Source: Pelargonium cotyledonis
Lineage: Eukaryota > Streptophyta > Magnoliopsida > Geraniales > Geraniaceae
Assembly: GCA_036897625.1 (NCBI GenBank)
Contig: JAYMTA010000165.1
Span: 1 to 36,456 of the forward strand
Direction: 5' to 3'
DNA length: 36,456 nt
Below, in pieces: positions 21,823 to 32,799 of this stretch (positions are counted from its first letter, which is position 1; the number at the start of each line of letters is the position of its first letter). The position numbers and the translations under genes are program-made. The notes under the pieces were generated by a model. It searched no databases, was not told the origin of the DNA, and saw only the letters and a program-made list of their open reading frames with translations.

Positions 21823-23488
21823 TCATTCTTTTGTAGCCCTAGTGTATATCTGCTGGCTTGCATGTGCAGAAACCATCCTGATCAAACCCTTGGCCATCAA
21901 CTCTTTGATTGCCTTCCTGGCAAGAGAACCGTTAATCTGCAAGATAAACAAGCGACAACGCCATCAGTATTAGTGGATGATAAAATTTAAGATATTCAAA
22001 CGTCATGTTACAATCTAGTTGCAAAATGATCAAAAGTGATTTAGCAAGCAAATAAATCAATAATACAATCACCAAAAGATACAATTGGAGAGTCGTTCAA
22101 AAGCAAGCATGAATATTGAGAAAATTGTTTTCAGCAAAATGTGAATTCAGTATCAGGCTGTAATGTATATGGTACAAGAATAATACTGATTGGACAATTA
22201 TAAATGATCATTATCTGAATGCACAATTCAGACAAACCTAGCCTACAAAGGAAACGTAGGTTCGCTAAGGAGGGGATGGAACAGATCTTTTGACATCACT
22301 TTAAACTCAAAAAAATTAGACATATTGTAACACATAACCACAAATGCTAGAGGGAAGGACCCAAACCAAAAACTAATAATCAGCTTTTATCTAATGTACT
22401 TATTGATCTAACAGAATTAAATTGTAGACACAAAAACACTTGAATGATTAGTTTTAAAATCAGTATCCACTAAATAAAATGTAGTTTGGAACTACACTTT
22501 AGGCAATAAATCAATATACAAATCACATGTAATGGGCTAAAAATCAAACAACCAACTATGATTATTATCATTGTATTCAAAAAATGTACCTTAGGAACAC
22601 AAATAAGAGTGCAACACTACTGACATACTGAACTCCAAAACATTAGTGTTATCATTACACAGAACAATGCAACATCACATTACAACTAGAGATACAACTA
22701 ATTCAATATAATAAATATTGTCATAATATTGATCAATGCAGCATTACAACTTGCAACTTATATCCATCAACAACACATGCACAAAAGAAAACAAAGCAAG
22801 CAAAACAATACCTACCAATTCAAACTCCAAAACCCAACTTGAGCAAATTATCTAACTGAACATTCAATCAATCACAATGCAATACATAAATCAACTAAAC
22901 AAATACACAACAATATCAAGCAAAAACACAATCTCAAAACATTAGCAAACGAAATGAGAGATTTTGAAAGAGGTACAGTACGTGGAGACGGTCGGAGAGA
23001 ACAGAGGTAGTGATGTGCTTGTACTTGGGAGCCTCAGTGAGAAGCCTGTCCTAGGTTACCTGGTACAACACGACCATGTTGTTGACCTTCTCCTTTTGCT
23101 TTCCCTTGCTCCACTTCTGCAAAATTTCACAACAAAACATCACAAGCCCATTTCACAAAATCCAAAACCCACCTCAAAAAACAGTCTCAAAACATTAACA
23201 CCCAACACCCACATAAGAGACATGAAAATGGGTTTAGGGTTTTAAAAAAGCGACCTTCTTCTTCTGCTTGCCGCCGCCAGATTTCGCGGGCTTGGAGGAC
23301 GGTGGAGGAGCCTTCTCCTTCTTCGGTGCCTGAAAGCATAAACACAAACAAAAACCAAAAATTAACGCAAAAATTGGTCAGAGAAAGTGATGCTGAGATC
23401 GCCAGAAACGTAGAGATCTGGAGAATCTGAATACGACGAAGCCAAAGAACAAATATTTAAGGTGAAACTGAAACTGGGTACGCACCAT
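21823..23488 (-). pseudogene. RPS25: 40S ribosomal protein S25 gene with an in-frame stop in exon 3
   Basis: S25 is a small-subunit ribosomal protein. Coding exons (minus): 23488-23486 (the ATG alone), 23329-23255, 23116-22982 and 21936-21823, all GT-AG, giving 109 codons, exactly the usual plant size (108 aa). Exon 2 encodes the basic lysine/proline-rich N-terminus ([20 protein letters not shown]). Exon 4 encodes the conserved C-terminal half, [20 protein letters not shown], then [13 protein letters not shown]. Exon 3 is abnormal: after KGKQKEKVNNM it reads VVLYQVT, a TAG (23053-23051), then DRLLTEAPKYKHITTSVLSD, where the family has VLFDQATYD and KLITPS. Five to eight unusual substitutions cluster around the stop. 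Promoter and splice signals are kept. I read it as a recently decaying copy; a local sequencing problem in exon 3 is the alternative. Confidence 0.82.
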
Positions 23489-23586
23489 TGGGTCGGCCGA
23501 GAGAGATTGGTGAAGCTGCGGAGGCTAAAGCTGGAGACGAAGATAGCGAAGAAGAGAAGCGGCGGAGGCAAAATGTGCTGTGTGCG

Positions 23587-23601
23587 GAATATATAGGGTT
23601 T
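23587..23601 (-). promoter_or_regulatory. RPS25 telo-box overlapping TATA
   Basis: The minus strand reads AAACCCTA (23601-23594), running directly into TATATATTC. The telo-box is a recognised element of plant ribosomal protein promoters, usually close to the start site. It lies about 110 bases upstream of the ATG-bearing exon end. Confidence 0.7.
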
Positions 23602-23627
23602 TGGGTTCGATTCAGGTTAGGTCACCT

Positions 23628-23732
23628 AGCCCATACGGCGTCGTTTAAGAATGATTCAACGGAGTCGAATGGATTTGGCTTATCACACTACTTCATAATG
23701 GGCCACAGCCCAATGATGTTTTCTAAGGCCCA
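23628..23732 (-). promoter_or_regulatory. RPS25 promoter site II (TGGGCY) cluster
   Basis: Four site II cores occur within about 105 bases: AGCCCA at 23628, TGGGCC at 23699, AGCCCA at 23707 and GGCCCA at 23727 (plus-strand coordinates, both orientations). Site II elements next to a telo-box are the known layout of plant ribosomal protein and cell-proliferation gene promoters, bound by TCP factors. Confidence 0.65.
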
Positions 23733-23779
23733 AACAGTTCAAATGTTTTTTTCCTTTTGCCACATACCAAATTTAATTT

Positions 23780-24309
23780 AATTTGGTGACAAAATATGTT
23801 ATTTTGTTTCGAATTGATTATGTCAAACTAGGTTGATGCGAATTTTTTTTTGAATTTTTTATTTGAAGTAGTGAGGACCTCACAAGACTATTATGCTTAC
23901 TATTTTTTTTATATTACTATTCTGAAAGAAAAAAAAATTGAATAGTTGAGCGATGAGGTCATTGTGTTAATTTTGTATAATATGCTCTTGCAATCATAAA
24001 ATTTTATTTTAAAATAGTCGCATTTACAAATTTAGTTAACTTAAACTCTTGCACCAACGAACAAAGTTGTGTAATAAACAAAGACTTTGCATTAATTTTA
24101 TACGAAAACGCGTGATGAACAAACAAACATAGTTAGAAACCAAATAAAACAAAAATAAAACTAATAGTAAAAATTCAAACTTGCATTGATTCGATTATGA
24201 TTTTATATGATGATCTACGATGCCACTTTCACTACTAAAACCTTAAAAGACACTCGATATTCAAAAACGAAATCAGACATTCAAAAAACATTGATTCTCG
24301 CACTTAGTT
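23780..24309. other. AT-rich spacer between RPS25 promoter and SABATH pseudogene
   Basis: Nothing recognisable; AT-rich with A and T runs. The SABATH transcript's 3' untranslated end would lie in its right part. Confidence 0.5.
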
Positions 24310-24731
24310 TCAAGACTTCTTAGTCAAGCAAATAACAAAGTTGATGTGCTCACAATTGTTCACCACCATGTGATCAAGAACAATATCTTCAAATCTCTTG
24401 AACAAATCATCCATGATTGACTCTCCAAATTGAGAAGCCAAAATGGGCTCACCAACTGCTCTTATAAGATTGGTAAAGATCTTTGCTCTACTAGGCTTGT
24501 CAAGATTGCTATTAGCTTCCTTAATGTAAGTGTCCCAATCCATCTTGAATGTTTCAAGTTTTTTCAAAGTGAAAGACCCTTCTTTTTATATCAATCTTCT
24601 CACTTCCTCTTCTGATGCTGCATAGTGGGGTAGGTTGAAAAAGTCCAATTTGTCCTTTGTAATCAAACCCTGTAATTGATAAGGAGGATGGAGATAATAT
24701 GTCAAGTCTTACTCAAAATATTGTGCAAATT

Positions 24732-24957
24732 TAGAGACTGCAATTTGGACTCGAATCCACATATGTTTGAAATCTGACCCGTCTAATTTTTGGGTTTGAT
24801 CGGGCCGAATTTGTCTTGGAATGGGCGAGTCTGTTTGATGTATAAATAGTGAAATCAGACCCCAGGATTGAAATCCGAACGAATTCCAATCCTTTTGGGT
24901 AGGATTTAGATTGACTTAATTAGACACTGATCAAATCCATAAAATTGCCACCTCCAT
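24732..24957. mobile_element. MITE-like element in SABATH intron 3
   Basis: The left end AGAGACTGCAATTTGG and the right end (reverse complement GGAGGTGGCAATTTTATGG) resemble the AGAGCTGGCAATTTGG termini of the other hAT-like MITEs here. The interior holds GACCCGTC and GGGTTTGATCGGGCC words typical of that group. It is more degraded and the boundaries are approximate. Confidence 0.45.
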
Positions 24958-25953
24958 GCTAAAACCAATGTTTAATTGGAAGGTTGAGTTGACTTGTTCA
25001 ACAAGCTATTGATTTGAGCGGTTTGGTTTGTTAGGTCATGGAGTGCTAGAGTAAGCAATTTGAACCTATACCCATCAACACAACAAACCTGACCCGACAA
25101 ATTTTAGATAAACTCAGGTTAGAACTATTTTGCTATTACCCGCATGATTTCAAAATAAAAAACCCGACCTGTGACACATAACTTGCAACTTAAATTCGCA
25201 TCTCTTCTCGTGTTGGAATCAGATTTGGACTTTTCAGCCCGAATCCGAGGAGAACCCGAACCGAAGTCATTAAGGTTAAGTCCAAGAAACATTTTCATAC
25301 CTCAAGGACCATGTCATTAAGGATTAGTCCAACAAGTTCCCACGGTGCAAGTGGATTGTTGCTTTTGATACTACCCAAGGTTGTTATGACCATGCCACCA
25401 CCAATAACCAACTCTTGAGCTCTAGACTTCAAAAACAATGTGAAATCACTTTCAAATTGCATATAGTACGCCTCAGCAACTGCAGGAGGGCTTTTCTTAG
25501 TAATATATATGTTTCCCTTGTTCAATGCTTCTCCAGTCTCGTCCACCAATTCTTTCGGAACCTGCATTCAGTTCAACACTCATCGTTATGTGCAGACCAA
25601 TAATTTTAAAGTCAAATTGAAAGACTAAATGATTCAATTGATCTAGTTAACGAGTTGACCAATATATATTGTTTTAGAAAGAAAAAGAAAAATATGACCC
25701 ATCAAAACCGGTTTTCATCCATCATAATTTTTAACTATACCTAACAATTCAAGCTGCAAACCTAAAACTAGCTAGGTAAAAAAATTCACACAATCTTATT
25801 TCACAACTTTCTATGAAATCTTCATTGTCACAATAAGTAGCCATACATACAAGACCAGCAAACAAAAGTTTAGAATAATTACGTGCATTTCCAGTTAAGA
25901 CCCACGACCTCAACTATTTTTTAGAAAACACTAGAATTAAAGAATAGAAAACC

Positions 25954-26202
25954 TTAGATAGCCACATTTTTTTTTTGATAAGCAACGGTCTAAAAGGGTA
26001 CACATACAAGGATCTAATAGTGTTCATGAAAGAGACTATGTCTCTTAACCCTAGCCTAGAGTTTTTGACACCTTACCGCACAAAAGTGGTATCTTGTACC
26101 ACCACTACCAAGGATGTGAGTGGGGATTGATCCTGAGACCTCCTCCCACTCACACAATTGGATTAACCAACTGCGCCACTCTTAGTGGTTAGATAGCCAC
26201 AT
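25954..26202 (-). mobile_element. tRNA-derived SINE with 14 bp target-site duplication, in SABATH exon 2
   Basis: TTAGATAGCCACAT occurs at 25954-25967 and again at 26189-26202 as an exact 14 bp duplication. Between them, on the minus strand, the body (25968-26188, 221 bp) begins CCACTAAGAGTGGCGCAGTT, continues with GGTTAATCC (A-box-like) and AGGATCAATCC (B box at about 26127), and ends in a run of ten A's. The target lies inside exon 2, 15 bases from its donor, splitting codons that read TMWLS. The perfect duplication points to a fairly recent insertion. Confidence 0.88.
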
Positions 26203-27474
26203 AGTAGCATAAGAGGAGTGAACAAAGTGGAGAGAATTGTGGGAAAGAGCCTCCCATAAAAAGACCCTAGCATGATGGAAACAAAACATTTTCCTTCCTT
26301 TGCCAAACTCCTGTAGAAGCTTGGAAGTGACCTACATATAGTGTTGAAGTCATTTCCATATAGGTCATTAAGAGAAACTTCCAAAGAAGGTGGTTGTCGG
26401 TTCAACTTTTGACTTGCTTTTGCAATGATGTCAATAATCTCTGAAACCATTGGGTCTTGAAGAGCTTCCCAAATCTGCAACTCTCAAACACTTTGGGAGT
26501 AGTTCGTGATAAACCTCTGACATGCTCTCTTCTAATATGGGATGCACCATGGATATAACTGTTCTCTGAAACAAAGATAAAGAAACAAATGTGTAGAATT
26601 GATAATAAATGGGGAGGTTGGTTTTTTTTTTTTTGAAAAATTGATATCTAATTTGAATTTTGATTTGATTTGATTCTCCCACTATGTTATTTTACTTTTA
26701 ATATGCTCAATCACTAACATATCTTTCATTATGTTGATGTGCTTGTTTGTTTGTTTTATAATTTTTTATTGGCGTGAAAGACATGTGACACTTAATTACA
26801 AATAAAATTATTTTAGAATAAATTTATATAACTAGTGGACCAAATTGGACAACATTGGCGTGATGACCATGTCCCTCAATCATACAAGTTGTTCTAGGTT
26901 GGTCAAATATGTAATTTAACCGCCACATGGTCATGACGATGTAAAAAAAATGTCACATCCATTTAGTTTAACAGCACCAATATAAACTGGACTGATTCAA
27001 ATCAAAAGAGCAACGTTTGAGACAAAATTGAAACAATCCCAAATTTTAACCAAAAAAAAAGATTAGTATCAATTCAAGACAATACGGATACTATATAAAG
27101 TAAAACAAGACATTTTCAAATTTAACCGAACGCGCATTTTTTTGAATGTCAAATTAATCGATTCGGTTTAATTTTTAAAACATTAAGAAACCAAAAAAAA
27201 AAAAAATTCTGCCTAAAAAGACACTAACTTGATGTTGTGAGTTGCTTGCATATAGCTGATATCTCCATCTCCACCATTCATGTGAAGAAATTGCTGCATT
27301 TCCATATCTAGTAGCTATCAAAATTGTTGGTGTCAAAATTGTAATATATATGAATAAAATGTCAAAATCCATAGAAACAAAAAATATTAAAATAGTGTCA
27401 AGACTCACCTTGAGCTTTGGAAATATTATGCTATCAAGAGAAATGGTGGGTTGGGAAAATACATAAAGGTTTGA

Positions 27475-27482
27475 TTTATATA
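27475..27482 (-). promoter_or_regulatory. TATA box of the SABATH pseudogene
   Basis: The minus strand reads TATATAAA about 170 bases upstream of the ATG. A perfect donor-like AAG|GTGAGT at 27409 and possible acceptors (TTTGATAG, CTACTAG) just before the ATG suggest a short leader intron. Confidence 0.45.
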
Positions 27483-27680
27483 GATGCTATAGCCTATAGG
27501 CATAGTGGTGTCACATTCACAACAACTAGTCTATTACAATAACAATACTACTATAAACTACTACACCAACTACAATAGCAACTAGTCAACTATTAGTAAT
27601 GATTAGTTTATGCTCCTTGCATTTCGCGAGAAATAAAATTTATTAAAACATTATAAATGTATTAGAACATCCACGATACA

Positions 27681-27814
27681 GGTGAAAAGTTCACATTTTG
27701 AAGGATTTATGAATGTGGAGAAATCTTTTAAGGAGTTGTGTCCTATCGTGGTGAAAAGTTCACATTTTAAAAAGTTTATGAATGTTGAGAAATCTTTTAA
27801 CGAGTTGTGCCCTC
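27681..27814. repeat. Tandem duplication, 69 bp unit, two copies
   Basis: GGTGAAAAGTTCACATTTT begins at 27681 and 27750. Both copies continue through TTTATGAATGT(G/T)GAGAAAT and CTTTTAA(G/C)GAGTTGTG with few differences. It is non-coding. Confidence 0.8.
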
Positions 27815-27891
27815 ATGAATAAGGCACAATCTCTGTTCACCAGGGCACATGCCACGACTCTCGTGAACATACCCAATTACATATAGTCACA

Positions 27892-28710
27892 TGCAATGGC
27901 GGAGCTGGGCATAGGCCATGGCTTATGACAACTATATATACAACATAGATTAATTAGGTTCACAAAGTTCATATTGGCCTAGTGGTTAAGGTCACCAAAG
28001 CACCTTTTTATTTATTTTTAAGGGAAAACCTTTAATATTATTGATACTTAAAGCGAATACAAACGTATTTAAAGCGAATACAAACTTGGTTGACAGATCT
28101 TAAAAATTCGAACCAGACAAGGATATAGTAACCTAACCAAGCCCAGGTCCTAATATCGCTGATTCGATCTAACCGAGAGGATAACCAGTCCTCTTTGCAA
28201 ACATCTACTAGCAAAACAAAAATGCAAATGAAAGACGAAAAACATCCAAACGCTCTGTAATTGCAACTCCCATCCAGTCATTCCGGGTCCTAACAGAAGA
28301 CCCGACACGGCAAAAACAGATTCCAACAGCATATCTCACATCTTCCTTATACCATCCTCAGACACCGGCCTCCCCTGTAGTCCTCCAGGGTCCCCGACCT
28401 TCCACGGTGGCCTCCAGCCGCCACCGCCACCTCCCCTCCACATCTACTCGGCTAAGCGAGTATGTTCTTCTCGGCTCGCCTGGTCATCTTCAAATCCACC
28501 CCTTTCCTTTTCATCCAATGACAACATCTCCATGCGATTTTTGATTCCATTCACTATTGCCCATTCGTCTTCCCGTGACCTACTCTGCGAACCAGTTATC
28601 TCTGCCAGATACGATTCCATTGACTACAGCTTCTGATCACCGTCAATCCCCGGTGCCGATCCCCGCTGGAGCGCCTCCACTTTGTGCTAAACCTAACTTT
28701 CTAAAAGTGG
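27892..28710 (-). mobile_element. LINE-like fragment, probably the 3' part of a non-LTR element
   Basis: The minus strand has a GC-richer part (about 28700-28360) with a short charged open frame starting MESYLAEITGSQSRSREDEW (58 codons, about 28622-28449). A long untranslated-looking part follows, ending in TATCAATAATATTAAAGG and an A-rich AAAAATAAATAAAAAGG tail near 28000-28030. A 3' untranslated tract with an A-rich end is typical of plant L1-type LINEs, but no reverse transcriptase is left to prove it. The left end (27892-27910) carries CAATGGCGGAGCTGGG, which belongs to another repeat family. Confidence 0.35.
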
Positions 28711-29094
28711 AACCCTAAAATGTTACTAGAGAGCATATTCCCGTCTAGATTTCCTCTCCTATTAGAAAATCATGTTTTTGAGTTATGCTACATAGTGTGA
28801 TTTTGAGATCACAAATTTAATTTATCTTTTTTTTTTTTGCAAAAATAATTATTTGAATATGTCTAGTAAAAAAAAATCAAATTATTTTGTTTACACAAAT
28901 AATAACAGAGTATTTTTTTCCCTCAAAAAATAATTATTAATAAAGTTATTTTCTATATATAACAAAATAAGCGGTGGTGATGGAAGCACATCGGACGGTC
29001 AAAAAACGTTGATGTGAACAAAAAAGGAAGTAAGGAAATCTGACGGACGAGAGAATCGCGTCAACTTAAAGCCATGATGGGGCCGAGCCTCAAC

Positions 29095-29155
29095 CCTTAT
29101 TAAAGCCCCTCTCTCTTCTTCCCCAAAATCTCTCGCTCTCTTCTCCTAAACCCTA
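29095..29155 (+). promoter_or_regulatory. Ran gene core promoter region: TATA-like and telo-box
   Basis: TTATTAAAGC at 29097-29106 is TATA-like. It is followed by a CT-rich leader and AAACCCTA (29148-29155), a telo-box about 50 bases before the ATG. Telo-boxes in the 5' region are common in plant genes tied to growth and translation. Confidence 0.5.
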
Positions 29156-29203
29156 CCTCGTCTCCGATCTCAGTTTCTCTGCACATCGCCACCACCATTG
29201 CTG

Positions 29204-31318
29204 ATGGTAATCTCTCGCTCTCCTTTCGCTGTTTTTGTTTCTGTTTCTGTTTGGTTTCGCGATCTCGCTCTTCAATTATCCGATTGGATCTCGACACAAG
29301 ATTTTCACTGTTCACATGTATTTTTTTGAATTTGTTTGTTTGTAGGCTTTACCTAATCAGCAGACTGTTGATTACCCGAACTTCAAGCTCGTCATCGTCG
29401 GTGACGGAGGCACAGGTAATTCTTCAGTTTTGCACGGAAATGATGTATATATATTTGCTACGCGTTCTTGTTGGATTCTTAGTTGTTATACCTGTTTTAT
29501 GTTCGTTTTGAGTATATTATCTTTCTAATAAAAAAAATGGCGATGCTGTTGTGAATGATTTCATGGAATTTGTTTTTTAAGTGTTGTGTTTCTTTGTCTT
29601 TCTTGTAGCTTAGTGACTGATTTGGTTACAATATTGGATAACGATTGATTTTACGCTCTGAATGCACAATCTTTTTGCTATGGAAAATGGATGTAGCTTA
29701 GAGGGATCCATATTGCCTAGGAAATTTTGGAGCTTTTAAGTTCAAGATTGGATGTTCAGTGTTAGTCAATTATATTGATCTGATGAAAATGTAAAGATTT
29801 TGGCATGATAAGGATAAGGAGAGATTTGTAATAAAGTTGCACAAGGAACTCAATTCTAGTATTTGCTGTTTTATATTTGCAAAGTTTGGTAATTTACTGG
29901 TTTCATATGTGATGCAGGAAAAACTACTTTTGTGAAGCGTCATCTTACTGGCGAGTTTGAGAAGAAATATGAACGTAAGTGTTTTATATGGGGTGCTTAT
30001 GTGGGTCTCCTTAACTGTCACTTTATATCTATATTCTTGTATTAATAATATGTATTTTTGTGTACAGCAACCATTGGTGTTGAGGTCCATCCATTGGACT
30101 TCTTCACTAACTGTGGGAAAATCAGATTTTACTGCTGGGATACTGCTGGGCAGGAGAAATTCGGTGGTCTTAGAGATGGTTACTAGTGAGTGGATTGTGT
30201 ACTTTGTTGCATTCTATTGTTTGTAAGTAGATTAGTTATGTTAATGTTAAATTGCACATTCTGAGAAGTGAAAACAGATGGCTAAGTTGCTATGCAATTG
30301 GGAATTCAATTATGTTTTAAACTCTAGATCAAAGAGCAACACTTGTTTGCATTAACCACTATCAGCATAATGTCACGGGCCTACTTGAGGTTCTAATGTT
30401 TTGTGCCTTTCATTTGCAGTATCCATGGACAATGTGCAATCATCATGTTTGATGTTACTGCTCGGTTGACATACAAGAATGTTCCCACTTGGCACCGTGA
30501 TCTCTGCAGGTATGTCCTTCAACTTCCATGAACTTCTCCTTTTAAATGTCAGGGTCCCTTGCATTGCAATTTCTTTGGTTATAACTCTACCGTGATTCTA
30601 TTGTAGGGTGTGTGAGAACATCCCCATTGTTCTCTGCGGGAACAAGGTTGATGTGAAGAACAGGCAAGTGAAGGCCAAGCAGGTCACTTTTCACAGGAAG
30701 AAGAATCTGCAGTATTATGAAATATCTGCCAAGAGCAACTACAATTTCGAAAAGCCTTTCTTGTACCTTGCTAGGAAGCTTGCAGGGTAATGGAAAGTTC
30801 CTGTTTTTAATGTTATAGTTAAGTTAAATATGTGAATTTTGCATTGAATTGATGATTGCTCTGGTGGTTGTAGTGACCCTAACCTTCACTTTGTGGAGTC
30901 TCCTGCTCTTGCTCCTCCGGAAGTGCACATTGACTTGGCCGCACAGCAACAGTAAGCACACTCATTTTCTTCTAATTCCATTTATTTTCATGCTGAGATA
31001 TATGATTAGTCTTGTATATCATGTGATATGGTTGTGGTGTCATTTGGTAGGCACTTCATTTAGGTTTCCTCTAGTGTTTGTTTTCACCTGAACATCTGAT
31101 AACTATGTTGCTAAATGAACAATGTCTGTTAGTGGTCTTCATTTGATTCTCTTACTATTTTGCAATACAAACAGTTTGTTATTGTCTCCATTTTATTTCT
31201 TTGAAAACCCGATTGAAACTGAAGTGGTCATGTTTTTCCCTTAAACAGGCATGAAGCTGAACTTGCTCAAGCTGCCAATCAACCTCTTCCCGATGATGAT
31301 GATGATGCATTCGATTAA
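29204..31318 (+). CDS. RAN: GTP-binding nuclear protein Ran
   Basis: Ran is the small GTPase that drives nucleocytoplasmic transport and helps spindle and nuclear-envelope assembly. Coding exons: 29204-29206 (ATG only), 29346-29415, 29918-29974, 30068-30185, 30420-30509, 30607-30786, 30874-30951 and 31249-31318. All introns are GT-AG and phases join to 222 codons, i.e. the exact family size of 221 aa. Motifs seen: GDGGTGKTT (P-loop, ~21-29), [11 protein letters not shown] (switch I), [16 protein letters not shown] (G3 and switch II), NKVDVKNR (G4), [14 protein letters not shown] (G5) and the acidic tail DDDDDAFD, which binds Ran partners and replaces the lipid anchor of other Ras-type GTPases. 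No damaged residue was found. The 3' untranslated region runs to about 31600. Confidence 0.97.
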
Positions 31319-31879
31319 GACGTGCTTGAACCTGGGGGAGAGCGATTTGGTGTTTGATTCTCGTAGTACTGTGATCAATGGAAGGAATGTCTGGCGGGCA
31401 GCAGCATTTTAGTAGTGTAGTGTAGGGCTTAAATATTGAAAACCATGGAGTACTACTGGTTATGTTTTTGTTTAGTTATCGTCATTATCCTGTTCTTTTT
31501 TGTTTCTCTCCATGGAAGATTTGATTGTGGTGGCTAAAGCTGTTTACATTGTGCTGTTTTCTTAATGGATTTTGTTCTGTTCCAAAATGAGAAAGAAAGA
31601 TCATCTTTCAGTTCATGTTGATTTCTCCCTTCGTTTTTTCTTCTTTCTAATGCATATGTACATATCTTCAATAAGTTCAGTTGTTAGGGGCTGTGAAGTG
31701 TGAATGATCCTCCAAAATTATCATTGATTTTTGTCCTATGCAATTTCATTACCATTAACTAGGAAAGGATTTATGAAGATTTCATTTTATTTTAGATCTT
31801 GCACTTTATTTTCTATAAATTAAGTGCATATGCAAAATGTAACGCTAAATGTTAAGATAGGATGAATAATGGGGCGAGT

Positions 31880-32345
31880 AAGAGAAACCTAGGGGCAGCA
31901 GTTGGCGGGGTCATTTGTGACCACTATAGGTGATGTTCGGCGTTTGTTGCTGTACTGATGGGTCTCCTGGTAGGTTTGGAGTTGGCTTGGTCGGAGGGTT
32001 TTGGTTTATGTTGACTCAATGGCAGTGGTGAAGCGAGTTAAGAGCTCCGAGAAGAGTGACTGGCATACTCAAGCAGTAATAAGAGGATATCATAGTTCTT
32101 TTATATCGTGATTGGCATACTCAAGTAGTGGTAGAAGATATCAGAGTTCTTTTAGATCATGACTGGCAGATGCTTTAGAATCAGGGCTATAGAGAGCAAT
32201 ATGGTGCCAGATAAGCTTTCTAATTTGGGTTGCTTTCAGTTTGAAGGCTGACTTATTCATAGAGAAGTACCGCCCGGACGTGGCAGAGTTGCTGAAGGAG
32301 GACGGGAGAGGGGTCTCCGGGAGTAGGATGGTTGCGTTGTAATTC
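31880..32345 (+). mobile_element. RNase H domain remnant of a non-LTR retrotransposon
   Basis: A broken frame reads NLGAAVGGVICDHYR, FVAVLMGLLVGLELAWSEGF, then in another frame VDSMAVVKRVKSSEKSDWHT, and near 32260 EKYRPDVAELLKEDGRGVSG. This follows the RVT_3-type RNase H found at the end of plant LINE polyproteins: GGVIRD, A-L-GL-LAW--GF, E/V-DS--VV, and a C-terminal LL-ED--GV. Stops and frameshifts are frequent. A 24-base stretch starting GAGTAGGATGGTTGCG is repeated at 32321 and 32351, and the phrase GA(C/T)TGGCATACTCAAG(C/T)AG is repeated at 32060 and 32111. Confidence 0.6.
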
Positions 32346-32799
32346 TCCATGAGTAGGATGGTTGCGTTGTAATTGTCTTTTATTTTTCTGCAAGGGTAAA
32401 ATTGACTACTACTCACAAGAAACCTAAATTAAAACCTGGAAAGGATTTCCAAGGGTTTAGAGTTTTTGTGTGGCTCGTCTCCCACTGGAATGTGTGGTCG
32501 GTGTTGGGATTGTGTTGTGATAATGTTTAGGTTTATGTGGGGAAGGGGGTGGCGGCTAGAGGTTAATATAAGGAGTAGGGTTGCATGAGACAAGGATAGA
32601 GATAGAAAAAAAGAGGTTGAGAGAATTTGTGGTAGAGTTGGGTGTAAGAGAGTCAAGTAAGGAGATAAGGATAGTGTGCCGAGGGGAGGAGATGATGGTG
32701 GGGCTGCAGGTATCAGGTATGGCGGTCGGCAGGTGGTTGTGGGGCTGTGCGCGGGAGGAATGGTAGGGGTTAGGGTTGGTATGGGCGTGGTGGTGCTCG

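Larger units (their letters stand above)
24310..27305 (-). pseudogene. SABATH-family carboxyl methyltransferase pseudogene (SAMT/JMT-like)
   Basis: SABATH enzymes transfer a methyl group from S-adenosylmethionine to the carboxyl of salicylate, benzoate, jasmonate and similar acids. Exons (minus): 27305-27229 (MEMQQFLHMNGGDGDISY), 26563-25953, 25561-25301 (NKGNIYITKKSPPAVAEAYY...LNDMV) and 24669-24310 (RAVGEPILASQFGE...CLTKKS), joined by GT-AG sites in family-typical places. Damage: the SAM motif ADLGCSSGPN reads ADLGSSSRPN; a frameshift follows at about 26449 with loss of about 11 bases; a second frameshift lies near 26235 before LHFVHSSY; a SINE interrupts exon 2 at 25968-26188; and exon 4 has TAA at 24588-24586 (in LI-stop-KEGSF). 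It cannot make an active enzyme. A TATA box (27482-27475) and a possible leader-intron donor (27408) survive. The substrate cannot be assigned. Confidence 0.9.
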
